A stretch of DNA of 64,000 nucleotides, taken from the NCBI GenBank assembly GCA_038503035.1, contig JAVSML010024702.1:310001-374000 (forward strand), written 5' to 3'. The stretch comes from Crocodylus rhombifer. Lineage: Eukaryota; Chordata; Crocodylia; Crocodylidae. Shown here one piece after another: positions 53,961-64,000 of this stretch. A program made the translations under genes and the position numbers. Below the pieces are notes generated by a model. That model was not told the origin of the DNA, searched no databases, and saw nothing but the letters and a program-made list of their open reading frames with translations. The first letter of the stretch is position 1; every line of letters begins with the position of its first letter.

Positions 53961-56852
53961 CCTTCATACATTTACTGGCCTCTGCACTGACAATTAAGCA
54001 GGTAATTTACTGACAGACAGTAAATTGAAATATGGACAGGTCAGTGGATGGTACTCAGTCTTGGCTCAGCCCAAAGATTGTATGGGGATGTCAAGGTCAG
54101 TGACATAAATGGGTAGTGCTGTGTAGCTACACAGCTAGGGATGTAGGTATGGGTTAATGAATTGGGCAGTGTGTATAAGCTTCTGAGATAGCTGAATGAG
54201 TGGAGAAGCGAATGGATTAGAAGGGGCCAATGAGATGAAAATTGACTGGCTGATTTGATTGGGGTAGGTACCTAGGCAGTGATTGAATAAGGTATGGCTG
54301 ACACAGTTTTTTATAAAGCAATGTGTGGGACAGGAGCATTGATGCTAATAATTTCATTAAATCAGACTGTGCACAATCCATGGATTTGTAATGAGACAGT
54401 GTGATTTCATGTGCATTACCTCACCAGAGCTATTGGGGTTAAAAACAGAAACAACGCACTACACAGGATTTTCAGTCTGTCCTCTTAGGCAAGGTAGATA
54501 AATAACACCAACCAAAAGATTCAAAATACCTAGGGAGTAAATAGGTAGTGACACTTCAAGAAGTAGGTGTTTTATCGGCAGGTAAGCATTTGAAGGGAGC
54601 AGAGTATTACAAAGGGACTTGCCATACTAGAAACTTGTTATACTAGAAAAAAATGACAGATCCATGACAAAAGTCGCAGGCAGCACCAGTCTCTTGCGTT
54701 CCCTGGTCTGGGACTCCCTGCATGCCCTTTCAAGGTCCAGGCACATGGGCTGTTCACCCCTTGCTTCCGGTGGCAGGTTCCACACAGCTGTCTCCTCGAG
54801 TGAGTAGAGCTTCCCCAGCCCTACACAAAGCACTGGAACAGCCTGCTGGGAGTCCCATCAGGTGGCAGTGAGCAGAGCTGCTCAGCAGAAAGCACAGGAA
54901 CAGCCCCACGTGAGCAGCAAGGGTGAGGAAGCTCCCTGTGAGCCTCCCACAATAGCAGGGGCTGCTCAGCAGTCTACCCTGCCTGCTCAGCTCCTGCCCC
55001 CACTTGCTGGGAGCCCCTTGCCTCCATCCAAGCTGCAGTGTCATGAGCTGGTTGAGGGGTGCACACACCCTGGCACCATGGATGATGGGGTTGCTTGCAA
55101 CCCAGGAATTTTAAAAGGCCGCTGGTACTCAAATACCAGCAGTCCGTTAAGCCACCAGGACCTTTAAAGGGCCCAGAGGTAGCTAGAAACTGGTTCCTGC
55201 TACTCTTGGGTTGCTCTGGAATCAGGAACTTTAAAAAGTTGGCAACCCCCTCCCTGCAGAGGGAGATACGAGACAGCCAGCTATCACCCCCTGACTTTAG
55301 ATAGTGCCTTTGTGGCAATTTTGTCACTCCAACCTCTCTAAGGGGCTATATACATGCAGCTGCCCATAACAAACTTTGTCAAGGCCCTAAGATTGCAGAA
55401 TTCAGCACTCAGAAGATGGAAAAAGTGAAGGGTGACTATTCATCCTTCACTCTGTATATGCATGTATGTTCCAGTGGCATCTTTGATAATGCATATACTT
55501 TTTAATATAAAGAACTGCAGTCTAGAATATTAGATGCATGTGTGCCTTGAAGTAAGGTGTGTTTATGTTTAACAGTTGCATCATAATATCACTGCTCAAA
55601 GAGGAGAGACTTGTTTCATTCTTTACTTAGCATATCCTGACTCTTGAATGCTTAAATATGCAATCATCTTGTTATTTAAACACATTTTTGTATTTAATAT
55701 TTTTTATTATTTTTATCAAAAGAAGATTCTAGGGGCCAGATCCTATTGAGTGTTTAGGTAGACTTAGGAGCCTAGATGCAATTCTGTTCCCCAGTTCACA
55801 TCCCTGAAAATCCATATTACATTTGATTTTGTAAAGTACTATCACCTGACCCTTAAAACAGAGTAACAAAAAAGCAGTGAAGAAGTGGACAACCTGTCCA
55901 CCTTTGCTTTAACAGGTTTTCAGGAACTCAAACAGACTTGCACATGGGCACCTAAATCAATTTAAGTGCCTAATAACTGGAATAGAATCTGCCCACACAT
56001 CTTTTACATTCACCAGTTAGCTGAGAGACTAGTATGGATAGGTAGTGAAGGGCAAAGAGATTTGAGATCCTGCTAGCTATGAGCCTGAAAGTGCAGGAAC
56101 TATCAGCAGTGAAACAAGAGCCAGTCAAGGCACATCGACAGAATGATAAGCAAGGAAGTGGGCCTGAAAAAAGGTGTGCGTATGTCAGAGATGCCAGTTA
56201 CTAAAATGTGAGTCACCAAGATGCTAATAAGGACATTCTGTCAAAAAAGAGGGAGTTGTCGGCAGTAGTCAGAGTAATAGGCTTAGCACAATAAGGATGG
56301 ATCTGGGGTGTGGAGAGGCTGTAATATCATAGCAAGAGCAGCTGCAAATAGAAGGCATATACCTGGAGGTAGTGGCAAGGATGGTCCGTGTGATGAATCA
56401 GAATGGAATGCAAAGGAGGGAGAAGGAGCAGTAATTGAAAAGGCAGCTCTCAGAATGGCAGAGACCAGAGTATGTGATGAGTATTATGGGAAGGAGTCAA
56501 GGGTAAGTATGAGTGAGAAAGGAGGTAAGCACTGGGCAAGGAAAGATGGGGGGCACTGGGGAAGGTGGAGCCAATGGAGAGATCAGTTAACCAAAGGAAA
56601 GTGCTGGAGGAACGCAAGTGAGTCTGATTTGCTGAGCTCTGCGAGAGGAGGTTGCTTAGGTTCTGGTGGAGTGTGCCCCTTCTGTGATCTGTTAATGTTT
56701 CAAAAAAAAAAGGCAGGGTGGGGAATAAGTGGAAACATGGGGGAAAGTAAATACTTTGATTTGAAGACCACGATTCATGTAAGCATTATGCTAACATCAG
56801 CCTGGAGTTTAGTTCACAATATAGCTGCTTCTCTTGCTATTGATCCATTCAG
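53961..56852. other. Intronic sequence, nothing recognised
   Basis: A GC-richer block at about 54650-55280 gives frames of about 100 codons on both strands with no family likeness. Confidence 0.45.
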
Positions 56853-56995
56853 GTTCTGATAGATACCTAGGACCTAGAGACACTTCCCGGCTGAACAGCA
56901 GAGACCCTTCTTCCTGGACAGTAGAGGATGTGATGCAGTTTGTACGAGAAGCTGACCCACAACTGGGACCCCATGCTGACCTCTTTCGAAAACAT
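56853..56995 (+). CDS. SCMH1: SCMH1 coding exon: N-terminal part of the SAM domain
   Basis: The exon has 143 bases: two finishing a codon and 47 full codons, leaving phase 0. Acceptor is tgatccattcag and donor is cat|gtaagt. It encodes GSDRYLGPRDTSRLNSRD, then PSSWTVEDVMQFVREAD, then PQLGPHADLFRKH. From SSWTVEDV onward this is the first half of a SAM domain; the W-[ST]-V-x-[DE]-V signature and the following helix are clear. SAM domains of Scm-family proteins polymerise head to tail and bind the SAM domain of Polyhomeotic proteins, linking Scm to PRC1. The sequence is almost identical to the mammalian one as remembered. Confidence 0.97.
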
Positions 56996-58068
56996 GTAAG
57001 TATATCCGTGTGTGTGTCCACTTAGAGGTCCAGATTCTCGCTTCATCTCAATCCAGTGAAGTCAGTGAATCTATGCTTACTTCCACTGGTAGAAGTTCTC
57101 ATTCACAAGAAGAATCCCCAGGGATTTCTCTTCCTGTTACACAAACTCGCACAATTTGTAGAAATTAAAACAGAAAAGCCAAGTTAGACTCTGCAGCCCT
57201 GGTCTCTCGACTCAGGCAGAATCACTTTCCAGTGCACGTTTACTTCACCAATGTGCTTAGAAGGGAAAAGCATGGCTTGGCCTCCATGGTAAATAACATC
57301 CTTTCCTGTGTGGTCAAAGATAACTAAAGATATCTGCACTTCTATATGAATTCCACAAGGTACAGGACAGATCCCTGACAAGCACCCCCGAGTGGCACAC
57401 AAATTCTGTGTGCTTACAGGCTGTGCAGCTCGCAGTGGGTAGTGAGGCCCATGTCCGCAGCATCACAATTACAAGCCTCTGCCCCTTACTTCAGTAAAGT
57501 GAGTAGCAATTCATTTTAGTCCTGGAACCTTCAAATGTCCCTCTGTGCCAGGGAGATGTGTATCTGTCAGTTAATCCCATTGATTGAGAGCAAATGCTAT
57601 TAAAATTCAAAGTGACTTGTTGGGGGATCTGTTCCTGATCTGTATGTCTGTGTGTGTGTCTGCTTAGTGTTAAGCATCTGCATTAGTTCAGCACATAGAA
57701 AGTAGAGGAAGAATGACAATTTCAAACACAAGGTTCCAGCAGCTTGTTTGTCTTTGCCTTTATTGCATGTAGTACTTTTCACGTAATGAATGGCAAAATT
57801 CACACAGCTGGGAAAACAGGAGGAAAAAAGATTCCAGATGGACTTGAATCTGCAAGGTCAGAGTATTTTGATCTTACTCCAATAGAGCACTTAAACATGC
57901 TGAACTTGAAATGTGTAGTCACATGAGAAGGCAGTAAGGATGTCCATTTGCTAAAATTTCAGCATATACTAAGTGTTCTTTTGGAGTGGCGTCAGAATGG
58001 CTTGGAATCTGTATCTGATTTCACACAGCTGCTGGAGCTTTAACTTCAACATGTCCTGACTTTAATAA
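56996..58068. other. Intronic sequence between the two SAM exons
   Basis: No repeat family or gene recognised before the inverted-repeat element at 58069. Confidence 0.5.
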
Positions 58069-58888
58069 CTTTTAAACTGTACAGCTGTATTGCTCCTCTT
58101 CATTGGGAGGAGGCACATTGGCAGGTAGGGCAGCAATCTGATGCATATTCACCCGAGTACAAGATTATCCCAAATTAAAGACACCCCCCAATTATTAGAT
58201 TCTAGGCATGAAAAATTATAAATTTTTTTTCAATTTTTCATATCTAGAATCTAGGTATTGGATGGTCCTCTTAAATGTTTCCTTCTACATCACTGCCATA
58301 GGGAAAGTAGTGGCAGGCAAAGTGGCAACCAAGGGAAAGGTACCCTGTCCAACGCTCTTTGTTCCCCCTTGCCACTTACTCCCTCCCCATACCTGCCATC
58401 TGCCCCTCCCCTCCCAGTGTCTTCCCCATCCTGCCACTTGACTCCTTTGTCGTGTTCCCGCCCCACCCTCATCCTTAACTTTGCAGCTGCTCTGGTTATG
58501 TCTCTTCTGCTAGGCTAGGCAGCAACAGCAGCTCCAGCCTCCAGCCCAGGTCAGGGTCAGGGTTGGAGCTGCAGTAGCTCACCCTGCTGCTGCACATGGC
58601 CCTTCCTCATGCTGTCTCCTGCTCTGTGCATTCCTTTCCCTGTGCTGCCCCTTCCCCACACTCCTTCCCTGCACTTCCTTTGCTCTGCACTCCCCTTCCT
58701 CTTAGATTTAAGTAAATATAGTAGTCCTTACATCTACAGACAGGCCTCAGTAAACCACCCCAGCAGTCTAAGTAGCACGAGTGCTACTTAGATTGCTGTA
58801 GATTGCATCAGATTGCTGCCCTACCTGCGAATGTGCTTCTTAAATTTTTCCAATGAAGAGGAACAACACAGCTGTACAGTTTAAAAGG
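58069..58888. mobile_element. Inverted-repeat element with ~80-base ends
   Basis: Left end cttttaaactgtacagctgt followed by attgctcctcttcattggg and ggcaggtagggcagcaatct; the right end (58790-58888) is the inverted copy of all three blocks. About 80 bases pair at high identity. Inside is another small palindrome (tctaggcatgaaaaatt ... aatttttcatatctaga, 58201-58250). No transposase. The flanks do not show a clear target duplication because a CR1 starts exactly at the right end. Confidence 0.8.
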
Positions 58889-60680
58889 ACAATAAAAAGT
58901 CCTTTTTCAGATATGTGGGGAGCCGGAGGAAAAGCAAGGGCAACATTGGACCCCTGCTGAACCAGATGGGGCAACTGACAACTGATGCCCAGGAAAAAGC
59001 CAACCTATTAAATAGGTACTTTGCGTCAGTCTTTCATCAGTCCTATGGGATGCTCATGCCTGCTAGAGGACAGGGAGGGCCAGGTGAGGGAGATCCCCTG
59101 CCTTCCATTAATGTTGAACTCGTGAAGGAACATCTTGAGAAGTTGGATACCTTCAAGTCAGCCATCCCTGACAATCTACACCCCAGGGTAATCAAGGAGC
59201 TGGCGAGCATCATAGCTCAGCCTCTGGCACAGATCTTTGAAAACTCCTGGCGCTCTGGTGTACTGTCTGAAGACTGGAAGAAGGCCAATGTGGTGCCAAT
59301 CTTTAAGAAAGGGAGGAAAGTGGATCCAGCTAACTATAGGCCTATCAGCCTGACTTCTATCCCGGGGAAGATCTTAGAAAAGTTTGTTAAAGAGGCCATC
59401 CTTAATGGACATCCTAAGGGATCGCCAGCATGGGTTTGTTGCGGGTAGGTCTTGCTTGATCAATCTCATTTCCTTCTGTGACCAGGTGACCTATCACCTG
59501 CACAAGGGAGAAGAGATTGATGTCATATATCTTGACTTCAAAAAAGCCTTCGATCTGGTATCCCATGATCACCTCTAGGTGAAACTGGCCAATTGTGGCC
59601 TTGGGTCCACCATGATCCACTGGCTGGAAAATTGGCTCCATGGTCAGACCCAGAAGGTAGTAATAGATGGAAGTCACTCATGATGGTGTCCTGTGACCAG
59701 TGGGGTCCCCCAAGGCTCTGTGCTTGGACCCATATTGTTCAACATCTTCATTAATGATGTGAACAGAAGTGGACTGGCCAAGTTCGCCAATGACACCAAA
59801 CTTTGGGGCAAAGCATCCACACCAGAAGATAGGCGGGGGTGATCCAGGCTGACCTGGACAGGCTCAACAAATGGGCAGACGAGGACCTTATGGTGTTTAA
59901 CACTGAAAAATGCAAGGTTCTCCACCTTGGGAGGAAAAACCTGCAGCATCATTATACTCTCGGCAGTGCTACGCTGGCTAGCACTACGAAAGAAAGAGAC
60001 TTGGGGGTCATCATTGACCACAAGATGAACATGAGCCTGCAATGCAATGCTGGGGCTAGTAAAGCGACCAAAATGCTGGCGTGCATCCATAGATGCTTCT
60101 CGAGCAAATCCCGGGATGTCATTCTCCCCTTGTACTTGGCCTTGGTGAGGCCTCAGCTGGAGTACTGTGTCCAGTTTTGGGCTCCACAATTCAAAAAGGA
60201 TGTGGAGAAGCTTGAGAGAGTCCAGAGGAGAGCCACGCGCATGATCAGAGGTCAGGAAAACAGACCTTACAATGACAGGCCGAGAGCCATGGGGCTCTTT
60301 AGCTTGGAAAAGCGCAGGCTCAGGGGTGATCTGATGGCCACCTATAAGTTTATGAGGGTTGACCACCAGGACCTGGGGGAATGTTTGTTCACCAGAGTGC
60401 CCCAAGGGATGACAAGGTTGAACGGTTATAAACTACTACGAGACTGTTTCAGGCTGGACATAAGGAAGAACTTCTTTACTGTCTGAGCCCCCAAGGTCTG
60501 GAACAGCCTGCCATCGGAGGTGGTTCAAGCACCTACATTGAACACCTTCAGGAGCAAATTGGATGCTTATCTTGCTGGGATCCTATGACCCCAGCTGACT
60601 TCCTGCCCTTTGGGTGGGGGGCTGGACTCAATGATCTTCCGAGGTCCCTTCCAGCCCTAATGTCTATGAAATGTATGAAA
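58885..60680 (+). pseudogene. Young-family CR1 LINE, second copy, with broken RT
   Basis: + strand, 5'-truncated at 58885 and ending with the tail ccctaatgtctatgaaatgt at about 60680. The protein text is close to the 666-codon copy at 4355 (for example NQMGQLTTDAQEKANLLNRY and ENSWRSGV are identical). It is dead: a frameshift near 59400, a TAG at 59577 replacing a Leu-Ala junction, a TGA near 59680, a short deletion near 59760 and another stop at 60484. The catalytic FADDTKLWG is FANDTKLWG (59783-59794), so the first Asp of the pair is lost. Confidence 0.93.
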
Positions 60681-60926
60681 GTGCCTTATAGTGCATTGAG
60701 TCTGGTTTATGAGCTTCTTCCAAATACTCCTGGTAAGTGTTGAAAACGAAAATGACATGAGAAACTAATGGGGAGAGGGATAGAAGAGGTTCCCAACAAC
60801 TGCTATTTCCTGGTAGGATGGTGGATGAGTTGGAGAGACATGGGGAGGAGTTTCCCTACTAGAAATATCATGGGTATGAAGAGCAGAGCAGGTCTCACTC
60901 TAATGTTGACATTCTCCTGCTTCCAG
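60681..60926. other. Intronic sequence before the last exon
   Basis: Short non-repeat spacer ending in the acceptor at 60925-60926. Confidence 0.6.
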
Positions 60927-61052
60927 GAGATCGACGGGAAAGCTTTGCTGTTGTTGCGGAGTGACATGATGATGAAATACATGGGGCTGAAGCTGGGGCC
61001 AGCGCTGAAGCTCACCTACCACATCGACAAACTAAAGCAAGGCAAATTCTGA
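60927..61052 (+). CDS. SCMH1: SCMH1 last coding exon: C-terminal part of the SAM domain and stop
   Basis: The acceptor is tctcctgcttccag. The frame is 41 codons and a TGA at 61050-61052. It encodes [18 protein letters not shown], then [17 protein letters not shown], then LKQGKF. This completes the SAM domain (DG-ALLLL, the [10 protein letters not shown] helix) and ends at the usual SCMH1 C-terminus. The exon continues into the 3' UTR without another splice that I can see. The preceding intron contains an inverted-repeat element and a 1.8-kb CR1 copy that ends about 250 bases upstream of this exon. Confidence 0.97.
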   Translation, partial: EIDGKALLLLRSDMMMKYMGLKLGPALKLTYHIDKLKQGKF

Positions 61053-62412
61053 GAGGACTCTTAGCAGGACAACTCCTGGGAATACTGTGCTCCTGTCCGT
61101 ACACATTCATACTTTCACCTACAGACAGGTACGCATGCACACCCCCTATGTATGTCACAGGCAAACGCCTCTTCAAAAAGCCTTCAGACGACTGCAGGGA
61201 TCTAACTGGCCACCCACCTGACCTTGCTTCCACAGCCAGGAGCACAATGGGCATTTGAAGGGAAACAGAACCCTGTTGGCTGCTTGCAGATTAAATAGAA
61301 TTTGACTCATGGATATCTCAAAGTAAACAGAAGAGCTCTTTTTTTGTTCCTCAGTGGATGCTTCTTTGTGGAGTCCCCAGTTCCTCTACATACCTGGGGC
61401 TGAGAAGATGCTCTCTGTTTGGACGGGATCTCTGGCAGAGCTCTTCAGCAGCCAAGCTGCTCCGTGCTGCATCTTTTCCCTAATACTCCCCTGCAGGACT
61501 ATATTGCTTTCTGTCACATTCCCTCCCCTATTGTGCCCCCCTGCACCCTGGGCCTGTCTGTCTTGGGCCATCTCTGTTTCCTTGTTGCCTCATCTTGTGA
61601 CAGATGGACAGTTTCATAACAGAACCTACCATGTTGGACACTGCACTCTACTGTGCCATTCTGGACAGGCCAGGCTCTGAGAGAGACGGCTTTTGGGATT
61701 TAATATCCACTCTTAGCAACACTATGGCTAGCTTTGAAGTGTCTACACTCTGCTTAGCCTTCCATGAAGGGATGTAGGGCCACAGCACATGGCATAGGTG
61801 CGCAGTCTGCTAGTCCTGCTGTCTGGACAGGAAAACCTCTTCTCTTGGCTGTGCCCACCTCCCCATGGAGATTACCTGGTGGACTTTCCAGTGCTTGTGT
61901 CACTGAGGTGGAGAAATGCCTTTGTATTTATTCTTGATGAAGGCAGAAGCACAGCTGAGAGAGCTGGTGGGTAGATCCTCTTTGTCAGTATACTGAACAA
62001 CTGACGTTTTACAACACAAAGTAAGCGGTAAGAGAAGAGCTATGAGATGTACCACCACCATCCTGCCCCCTGGCAGATACCTCTTAACTCACGTTCAGTT
62101 GAGCAGAGGCTCCACCTGGGACAGGCTTTGGGCTTTCTGTTGGATTCTTCTCTCCCTTTTTTTTAAGGAGTCGTCTGTTTGAAAAAAAACCATAATGAAA
62201 TGTTTTGCATTTTTTGTTGAAATTGCAATCGTTGAGTATTTTCCCCACAAGTGTAAAGGTCCGTCTCTGAGTGGTACCGTTAGATGCTCTGGGCCTTACC
62301 TCGCTGTTTCATTGTGTCACAGCTCAGCAACATAGAGCAGGTGCTGCTGAGAGGCACGTCAGATCAGAGCATTGAGTGTTTTGTAATAGGATTGCAGCCT
62401 GTTAAACAGGCT

Positions 62413-62474
62413 CCCTTTTCCTGAGGGGAAGTCTTTTCCAGCATCAGGGAAGGCATGTGTGTCTCCTAAACTGT
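62413..62474 (+). repeat. 3' UTR direct duplication, copy 1
   Basis: A 62-base block (cccttttcctgaggggaagt ... cctaaactgt) recurs at 62852-62913 with two substitutions by eye. The copies are 439 bases apart in the same direction inside the 3' UTR. It is not a transposon I recognise. Confidence 0.9.
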
Positions 62475-62851
62475 TTAATATATTTATTTTTAGTAGCACT
62501 TGAGCAGTGACCCTCTGTCCCTCATCTGATTTACTGCCTCTGTAGCAAAATGAAATGGAGAAGAATTTAAGCAGAATCCACCAACCTTCCCCCACTGCTG
62601 GGGCCTCCCTATCAGTGGGCTCCTGGAACCTGCTTCCCTTGTAGTTAGTGGGCGCATGCTCCCTGTCACAGCCGTTAGATCCCTTCCATGGAAAACAGGG
62701 CTGCAAAATCCCCTGGAGTATCTCATGTCCTGGCCTGTGACAAGCAGAAGGAAGAGCTGCGCCTGTCCTTGCTGTTCAGGTGAAACAGTATAGAGGATGG
62801 ATGGACACACTCGCACTCACTCTCTATCTCTCTCCCCCTCTCCCTCCCTCC

Positions 62852-62913
62852 CCCTTTTCCTGAGGGGAAGTCTTTCCCAGCATCAGGGAAGGCATGTGCG
62901 TCTCCTAAACTGT
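62852..62913 (+). repeat. 3' UTR direct duplication, copy 2
   Basis: Second copy of the block at 62413-62474, 60 of 62 bases identical by eye (the differences are two T-to-C changes). It follows directly after a polypyrimidine run, which may have helped slippage or repair at the insertion point (inference). Confidence 0.9.
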
Positions 62914-63445
62914 AAAAGGGATGGGACATAGGAAATATCTTTTGCAAGCACTTCTTTCTTTTCTTGCCTTTTGCTCTCCTTTTCCCATTCTTTTTAAGAG
63001 GAAGTCTTACACGTGCATCCCATTATCACTCCCTCACCCCCCAAAACCCAGAATCTCTGTACAGCTGTAGCAGTTGTGCAAAAGGCTCCGAAGGGGAAAG
63101 TGTCAAGGAGGACCTTATGCCCCAGGTTTATCCCCCAAGGGAAACTTGAAAAGATCTATATGTCACAAAAACTTTTTGTTGATAAAAACAAGACCTCTGC
63201 CAACATCCCAGCTGCACCATTCCCGAACATAGTGCAATGAAATGGGAGGGGGCTGTCCCAGCTGCCTCTGAGGGTTGCTGCCAGCATCCGTCTCGGTCCA
63301 GAAGGCTCTGCCCTGGTTTTTACATTTCCTTTTTTTTTTTTTTTTTCTCTGTCCCATTGCAGACAGGTCTCTCTTGTAAGCAGGTCCCAAGTGCAGGTTC
63401 AGCCCGTGCTTTCCTCTGCACTTATTTTATGTTGATTGGTTTATA

Positions 63446-63451
63446 AATAAA
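63446..63451 (+). terminator. SCMH1: SCMH1 poly(A) signal AATAAA
   Basis: A canonical AATAAA lies in ttataaataaaagaataac. About 30 bases downstream comes a GT-rich stretch (ttttgtgtgtttggttttct, about 63479-63498). This spacing is the usual layout of a vertebrate cleavage and polyadenylation site, so the transcript end is placed near 63465-63475. Confidence 0.85.
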
Positions 63452-63470
63452 AGAATAACTACATTCTTTG

Positions 63471-63814
63471 CGGGCTGGTTTTGTGTGTTTGGTTTTCTGT
63501 GGCCCTCGCACAGACACAGCTGGCTGGTGCTGCTTTTTCTCTACTGCTGATCAGCGGACAAGCAATGGTCTTGGGTAAGGAGTCGCAGCCCTTGCCAGAT
63601 ACTGGCTGCAGTCATGTTCATGGAAAGGGCTGGTGTGTCCCACACATTTCTCAGTAATTGAGCATCGTATCCCAACTAGTAAATACCTTCTCACTGTTTT
63701 TTCTTCTGGCCTTCCATGTTCCTGCCTCACATTCAGCTGTTAAGACACTGGGTGCAACAGCCTGCTTGTGTGTCTGAGCCACAGGAACTGTGGCAGAAGC
63801 TCAGAGCAGGCTTC
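63471..63814. other. Sequence downstream of the SCMH1 poly(A) site
   Basis: Presumed intergenic. Contains the GT-rich downstream element at its start; nothing else recognised. Confidence 0.5.
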
Positions 63815-64000
63815 AGTAGGCACATCCACATGTTCATTAATGTGCATAGTTACTGCACATTAAGTTTAGTCCTTGTATGACCAAGTACTAAGTCAGTGCA
63901 CAGTAACTGGTGCTACTACGCAGTAGTGCTGATGCACGGCTTTTTAGTGATGCCAACTGCACAGCAGCTTAACACTACTGCATATTAATGTATTGGCATG
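63815..64000. mobile_element. MITE left part, cut by the window end
   Basis: ggcacatccacatgttcatt and aatgtgcatagttactgcac match the outer arm of the foldback MITE at 51088 (gtgtgtctacacatccatta, aatgtgcattaa). ttactgcac and cagtaact repeats resemble the interior of the MITE at 7382. The right end lies outside the window. Confidence 0.6.

Larger units (their letters stand above)
10967..63470 (+). other. SCMH1: SCMH1 gene, 3' half (eight coding exons plus 3' UTR)
   Basis: This entry gives the gene extent. SCMH1 is a polycomb-group protein related to Drosophila Sex comb on midleg. It acts in the nucleus with PRC1-type complexes through its C-terminal SAM domain. The eight exons below all have AG/GT borders and compatible phases, and give 449 complete residues ending in a SAM domain. 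Identity rests on the linker (KFPKKRGPKPGSK), the SLED domain and the C-terminal LKQGKF, all as I remember SCMH1 rather than SCML1 or SCML2. The MBT-repeat exons lie upstream of the window. Introns inside the window are about 2.4, 8.1, 1.8, 7.1, 22.3, 3.1 and 3.9 kb. They are long for a bird and typical for a reptile or mammal. Confidence 0.95.
61053..63470 (+). other. SCMH1: SCMH1 3' untranslated region
   Basis: About 2.4 kb lie between the stop codon and the poly(A) site. No coding frame here looks real. Visible parts are an AU-rich stretch (tttaatatatttattttta) near 62475-62492, a polypyrimidine run about 62816-62860, a 62-base direct duplication described separately, and a T-run at 63331-63346. 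An ATTAAA at 61290 could give a short alternative transcript but has no convincing GU-rich element close behind it. The extent is inferred from the strong AATAAA at 63446. Confidence 0.75.

Noticed and set aside
59674..60405. 243-codon - strand frame
   Set aside because: Antisense of the CR1 copy at 58885-60680, matching the antisense frame of the other copy.
61290..61295. ATTAAA as the main poly(A) signal
   Set aside because: No convincing GU-rich element close downstream; the AATAAA at 63446 has one and fits the UTR better. Kept only as a possible minor site.
1..64000. CRISPR array, bacterial operon, tRNA or rRNA genes
   Set aside because: None seen; spliced vertebrate gene and LINE/DNA transposons show this is animal nuclear DNA.

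Overview
The window is vertebrate nuclear DNA holding the 3' half of one protein-coding gene, SCMH1 (Scm polycomb group protein homolog 1), on the + strand. Everything else I can recognise is intron, 3' UTR or transposon debris. The repeat mix points to a non-avian reptile, most likely a crocodilian: many CR1 LINEs of several ages (one with a 666-codon open frame), Penelope-like elements, many hAT-type DNA transposons, foldback MITEs and a MIR-like SINE. The species call is inference.

SCMH1 layout. Eight coding exons follow one another with matching splice phases: 10967-11199, 13583-13709, 21852-22052, 23811-23996, 31076-31207 (an in-frame 44-codon exon that looks like a cassette), 53535-53738, 56853-56995 and 60927-61052 (stop). 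Together they encode 449 complete C-terminal residues: a basic linker, the SLED domain, a Ser/Pro-rich linker and the SAM domain. The 3' UTR runs to a canonical AATAAA at 63446 with a GT-rich element downstream. The N-terminal MBT repeats are not in the window, so bases 1-10966 are presumably intron.

Repeats, left to right. 1-10 kb: a BED-finger-like remnant, a hAT MITE with 8-bp target duplications, an ancient CR1 (ORF1 esterase plus ORF2 endonuclease) split by a second hAT, a young CR1 inside a third hAT, and a CR1 split by a 746-bp MITE. 9.6-13.1 kb: two same-direction Penelope-like elements bracket the first SCMH1 exon. 14-20.3 kb: an old CR1 is split by 4.3 kb that contains a near-complete CR1 with an esterase-type ORF1. 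25.6-30 kb: four CR1 copies. 33-36.5 kb: a small hAT, a foldback fragment and a third Penelope-like copy with a GIY-YIG remnant. 40.7-43.8 kb: a decayed autonomous ZBED-like hAT transposase gene. 45-48.5 kb: a hAT MITE and two CR1s. 51 kb: a foldback MITE. 58-60.7 kb: an inverted-repeat element abutting a second copy of the young CR1 family. A further MITE starts at the right edge.

I did not find a new gene system. The parts most worth checking are the cassette exon, the exon bracketed by direct Penelope copies, the long open CR1 frame and the layered insertions, which give a relative order of transposon activity.
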